DNA from: Bacilli bacterium
Lineage (GTDB): Bacteria; Bacillota_I; Bacilli_A; ML615J-28; CAG-313
Length of the DNA: 64,000 bases
Assembly: GCA_900752975.1 (NCBI GenBank)
Contig: CAADXH010000018.1
Location: 1 to 64,000 of the forward strand
Direction of reading: 5' to 3'
Below are positions 61,527 through 64,000 of the stretch, piece by piece; position 1 is the stretch's first letter, and the number at the start of each line of letters is the position of its first letter. The translations under genes were made by a program, and so were the position numbers. The notes below the pieces were generated by a model. The model saw only the letters and a program-made list of their open reading frames with translations, was not told where the DNA came from and ran no database searches.

Positions 61527-62021
61527 TTAGTCCTCCTTTAAGAATGTTCCACCGAAATTTCCATTACCAACTGCATCAGAATTCTCGGCTCTGAATTCCT
61601 CTTCATTATTGAATCCTTCGAGATACTGTTCAAGCGTATCATCATCGAAAGCTTCATTCGGATAAGCTTTGTTGCAGAGTTTTAAAAATCTGTAAAGAGA
61701 AATACCCTTTCCAGCATCTACTCCCTCTACCATTACAATCGATTCTCTTACATCGACTGCACGTTCTGCATCTTCATCGAGATACGATTTAATTGATACG
61801 AAAGCATGATATCTACCATAAACGATAAATGCTTCGCCACTAATTGTCATCTCATTATCAGCAAGCTGACTTCTGAGATCAATCAAATAGGATTTGAAGA
61901 TAATAAAATATTTCTTCTCCTCCGGTGATTTTGCGTCGGGTGGAACTACACCCGTCTTGTTGATTTGTTTGATCTGTTCTTGTGTAACATGACCATTCAA
62001 TTCTGTGAATAAACTTCCCAT
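61527..62021 (-). CDS. Hypothetical phage protein
   Basis: A 164-aa protein starting MGSLFTELNGHVTQEQ after AATGGAGGAATTTTAAA. The N-terminal 90 residues include a helix followed by beta strands (EMTISGEAFIVYGRYHAFVSIKSYL); the C-terminus is acidic with FNNEEEFRAENSDAVGNG. It is the first gene of a three-gene set behind a promoter with a GAGA-capped 5' stem-loop. No family is recognised. Confidence 0.75.
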   Translation of the reverse strand: MGSLFTELNGHVTQEQIKQINKTGVVPPDAKSPEEKKYFIIFKSYLIDLRSQLADNEMTISGEAFIVYGRYHAFVSIKSYLDEDAERAVDVRESIVMVEGVDAGKGISLYRFLKLCNKAYPNEAFDDDTLEQYLEGFNNEEEFRAENSDAVGNGNFGGTFLKED

Positions 62022-62053
62022 TTTAAAATTCCTCCATTTTAAAAATTTTGTTT

Positions 62054-62087
62054 GATATATCTCTATATCTACCTTAATAATATATAC
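62054..62087 (-). promoter_or_regulatory. Promoter with 5' GNRA stem-loop
   Basis: The minus strand reads AGTATATATTATTAAGG (62088-62072), followed by GATATA / TATATC closing a GAGA tetraloop (62069-62054). It drives the 61527-60461 genes and overlaps the end of the helicase gene. Confidence 0.65.
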
Positions 62088-63302
62088 TTACCAAAATTTT
62101 TTAGGTCGTCTTTTTACATAGATACAATGATTACGGAATCTTGTGATACCAACGTAATGAAGATTGTTGTTTATATTTCTATTGAGAAACTCTTCAAAGT
62201 AGATACCATTATTGAATTCAGAACCTTGACTCATATGTGTTGTAATAGCATACCCAAATTCAAACTTATTTCCTTTAGAAAAGTGAGTTTCTAGTAATGC
62301 TTTTCTCTCTTTTCTATCTGCTGTAAGATATCTATAATCAACATCAATATCCTTGAAATAAGAATCTACAATATCCGGTTTGAATGACATTTTGAATGTG
62401 TTGTCTTCATGGTTATAACTTGCTGGACTAATCATAGATACACAGTTTCCTACGAGTCCATTTGTTAAACTAATTCCACCACATTCTTCTTGCCAATTAT
62501 TCTTTCTACAAACAACTCTTTCACCAAGATTTGGAATAGAATTAATGAATCCGAACATATTATGACGAACATGATTATTTATATTATCTCTAGTAGCGTT
62601 CTTTCCACAGATTACAATATCTGATTGAGCAATCATATTGTCTGTTACCTCATCGTCATAAATAACTGTAACATTTCTAAATTTGCCATGAGGTAATGGT
62701 CGTCCATTAATGAGTAACTGTGAGAATTTGATAATTGTATTATCACTAGCTTGTCTCATAATTTCAGTTAGTTTATGAACTCTTTCTGGATTATTTAAAT
62801 ACCCAGGTTTACCAACTACAGGTGGTAACTGGTCAATATCACCAGCAGCAATTACAGGTATATTCATACTATCAATAATTAACCGCATATCAGCTGGAAC
62901 CATACCTGCTTCATCTACAATGATTAAGTCAATATTATCAAGATGTGTTTTAGGAATGAATACCATCTTAAATTTCGGTTTATTAAAGACAGGATCTAGT
63001 TCTTGTTCACCTTTGTCATTTAATACAGGCATTTCTATAAAGTCATATAACCAAGAAAAAATAGTACCTGCATTTTGCATTCCTTTTGTACGCATATTGA
63101 TTGTTGCTGACCCTGTATAAGCCATAGGTGCAACACGCTCAATATCAATATGCAATGCTTCCAATATCTTATTGATAAGGAATGTTTTTCCGGAACCTGG
63201 TGGTCCAGAAATTTCAAAAGTTTGTTCAGTACCCTGACGCCACCATCTGATGGCGTCATTGAATACTTTTGTCTGTGATTGATTTAATTCAACAGGAATC
63301 AT
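62088..63302 (-). CDS. SF1 DNA helicase (RecD/Dda-like)
   Basis: A 404-aa helicase. Walker A is GPPGSGKT (residues 33-40), Walker B is LIIVDEAGM, motif III is GDIDQLPPV, and the C-terminal motif is YAITTHMSQGSEF with a VGITRFRNH motif VI. The size and motif order match Dda and the helicase core of RecD2. In T4 Dda helps replication start and recombination; RecA-like and gp46-like partners are also in this window. Its ATG overlaps the TGA of the upstream gene (ATGA), so it is translationally coupled. Confidence 0.9.
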   Translation of the reverse strand: MIPVELNQSQTKVFNDAIRWWRQGTEQTFEISGPPGSGKTFLINKILEALHIDIERVAPMAYTGSATINMRTKGMQNAGTIFSWLYDFIEMPVLNDKGEQELDPVFNKPKFKMVFIPKTHLDNIDLIIVDEAGMVPADMRLIIDSMNIPVIAAGDIDQLPPVVGKPGYLNNPERVHKLTEIMRQASDNTIIKFSQLLINGRPLPHGKFRNVTVIYDDEVTDNMIAQSDIVICGKNATRDNINNHVRHNMFGFINSIPNLGERVVCRKNNWQEECGGISLTNGLVGNCVSMISPASYNHEDNTFKMSFKPDIVDSYFKDIDVDYRYLTADRKERKALLETHFSKGNKFEFGYAITTHMSQGSEFNNGIYFEEFLNRNINNNLHYVGITRFRNHCIYVKRRPKKFW

Positions 63303-63820
63303 TTCTTTTTATCTCCTTTTAAAGTTTGCTGAGTTAATCGATCAATATTAACTTGATTGTCAATTAAAGCCAGTGTATTATAATCACTGATACTGTTATT
63401 CTCCATAATATTGATTAAATCAATCCAACAAACTGTTTCGTTTGTAAAAGGGTGAGAGGTAATATCTCCTCTGTTTGTTCTACAAGTAGCATATAACATA
63501 TTCGGATTGTTAAGATACTTGGAAATGAAGAACGCAGAGATACTAAAGTTACTATCTTCTTTCATTCTGATAATAGCATATCTATTGAACAAATAGTAAG
63601 CAATCTTTCTATTGCTGAAAGGCTCATAGTTAATAGAATACTTATCAGGGAATTCGAACAGAATCTTAGGATAATTGATGGACTTACCATCAATATGCAC
63701 AGGCATTCCATTCTCTACAAAGATGCCATTATTGATATTGATTTCCAATACCAATAGTAAGTTGTACTCGATTTCATCCATTGCCTTTTTCACGTCTGAT
63801 ACATTGTAACCGATTTCCAT
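63299..63820 (-). CDS. Hypothetical phage protein
   Basis: A 173-aa protein starting MEIGYNVSDVKKAMDE after TAAGGAGACATTTAATT. It is alpha/beta with a helical N-terminus and a basic end (QQTLKGDKKK). It overlaps the helicase start by four bases (ATGA). It is the first gene of a leftward unit driven by the promoter at 63872. No family is recognised. Confidence 0.75.
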   Translation of the reverse strand: MEIGYNVSDVKKAMDEIEYNLLLVLEININNGIFVENGMPVHIDGKSINYPKILFEFPDKYSINYEPFSNRKIAYYLFNRYAIIRMKEDSNFSISAFFISKYLNNPNMLYATCRTNRGDITSHPFTNETVCWIDLINIMENNSISDYNTLALIDNQVNIDRLTQQTLKGDKKK

Positions 63821-63850
63821 AATTAAATGTCTCCTTAATATAAATTTACT

Positions 63851-63888
63851 TTAAGAGTTGTGCTCTTAACACTTTTATAATATATAAA
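63851..63888 (-). promoter_or_regulatory. Divergent promoter region with 5' stem-loop
   Basis: The minus strand reads TTTATATATTATAAAAG (63888-63872) followed by TTAAGAG / CTCTTAA around a five-base loop (63869-63851). The same AT-rich core, read on the plus strand as TTATAATATATAAA, could serve the rightward gene at 63906. Confidence 0.65.
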
Positions 63889-63905
63889 TCGAAAGGGGTT
63901 TGTGT

Positions 63906-64000
63906 ATGAAAGACTATTCTAACTACAATTTTATACATGAAGCTGTTCTATATGAAACAGTAGATAAGTATGAAGAACAAGGAATTAAACATCCGTTTTT
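63906..64000 (+). CDS. 5' end of a rightward gene (partial)
   Basis: An ATG seven bases after AAAGGGG opens a frame that runs off the right edge. The 31 visible residues begin MKDYSNYNFIHEAVLYETVD and contain an I-H-E-A site like those in the virion-type proteins. Too little is visible to name it. Confidence 0.6.
   Translation, partial: MKDYSNYNFIHEAVLYETVDKYEEQGIKHPF

Overview
The window looks like part of a jumbo (probably nucleus-forming, phiKZ-like in the broad sense) bacteriophage that infects a low-GC Bacillota/Clostridia-type host. The DNA is AT-rich, almost every gene has a strong AGGAGG-type ribosome binding site, and intergenic gaps are short and filled with hairpins. Hallmarks are a tubulin/FtsZ-like PhuZ protein, fragments of two different phage multi-subunit RNA polymerase beta subunits, a T4/phiKZ-type (S80) prohead protease, a complete type II topoisomerase pair, an NAD+-dependent DNA ligase, a RecA/UvsX-like recombinase, an SbcC/gp46-like ATPase, a Dda/RecD-like helicase, nucleotide enzymes (ThyX, dNMP kinase, dCTP deaminase/dUTPase family) and six tRNA genes. 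No integrase, transposase or CRISPR array is visible.

Layout. 1-4.8 kb (+): a tandem family of related virion-type proteins, the last with an in-frame TGA and an open 39-codon extension. 4.85-15.9 kb (-): a structural/baseplate-like gene, small conserved genes, a PC4/YdbC-like protein, a dCTP deaminase-family enzyme, a 1071-aa papain-like protein, ThyX and a dNMP kinase. 16-19.2 kb (+): small genes and a tRNA cluster in which tRNA-Leu(UAA) is interrupted by a group I-type intron with an HNH endonuclease. 19.3-24.4 kb (-): a 1716-aa beta-like RNAP subunit, probably of the virion polymerase. 24.6 kb (+): an early-type membrane protein. 25.2-44.5 kb (-): SbcC-like ATPase, tRNA-Pro, a TerD-domain protein, a roughly 600-nt gene-free, highly structured region, tRNA-Lys, holin candidate, RNAP beta N-half, LigA, RNAP beta C-half, RecA-like protein, PhuZ and a separate beta C-terminal piece. 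44.7-51.4 kb (+): early-type genes, a structured RNA, the prohead protease and a degenerate paralogue, virion-type genes and a membrane metalloprotease. 51.5-63.8 kb (mostly -): GyrA, GyrB, a Q/N-rich protein, the SF1 helicase and small conserved genes.

Together the genes describe a phage that largely supplies its own transcription, replication, recombination, topology control and dTTP synthesis. Most transcription units start at a TATATWATA-type promoter followed at once by a small 5' stem-loop, and end at an intrinsic terminator. Many proteins of the virion-type clusters contain (L/I/V)-x-E followed by S/G/A, the cleavage pattern of T4-type prohead proteases, and such a protease is encoded here. 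TGA is used as a stop in several genes (for example gyrB and the 63299-63820 gene), so the genetic code is standard although TGA is rare.

The items most deserving follow-up are the large structured RNA candidate (30.5-31.07 kb), the duplicated pseudoknot leader of two early genes, the promoter plus 5' stem-loop cassette, the tRNA intron, the split and fused RNAP beta genes, the protease cleavage-site pattern and the readthrough candidate at 4691.
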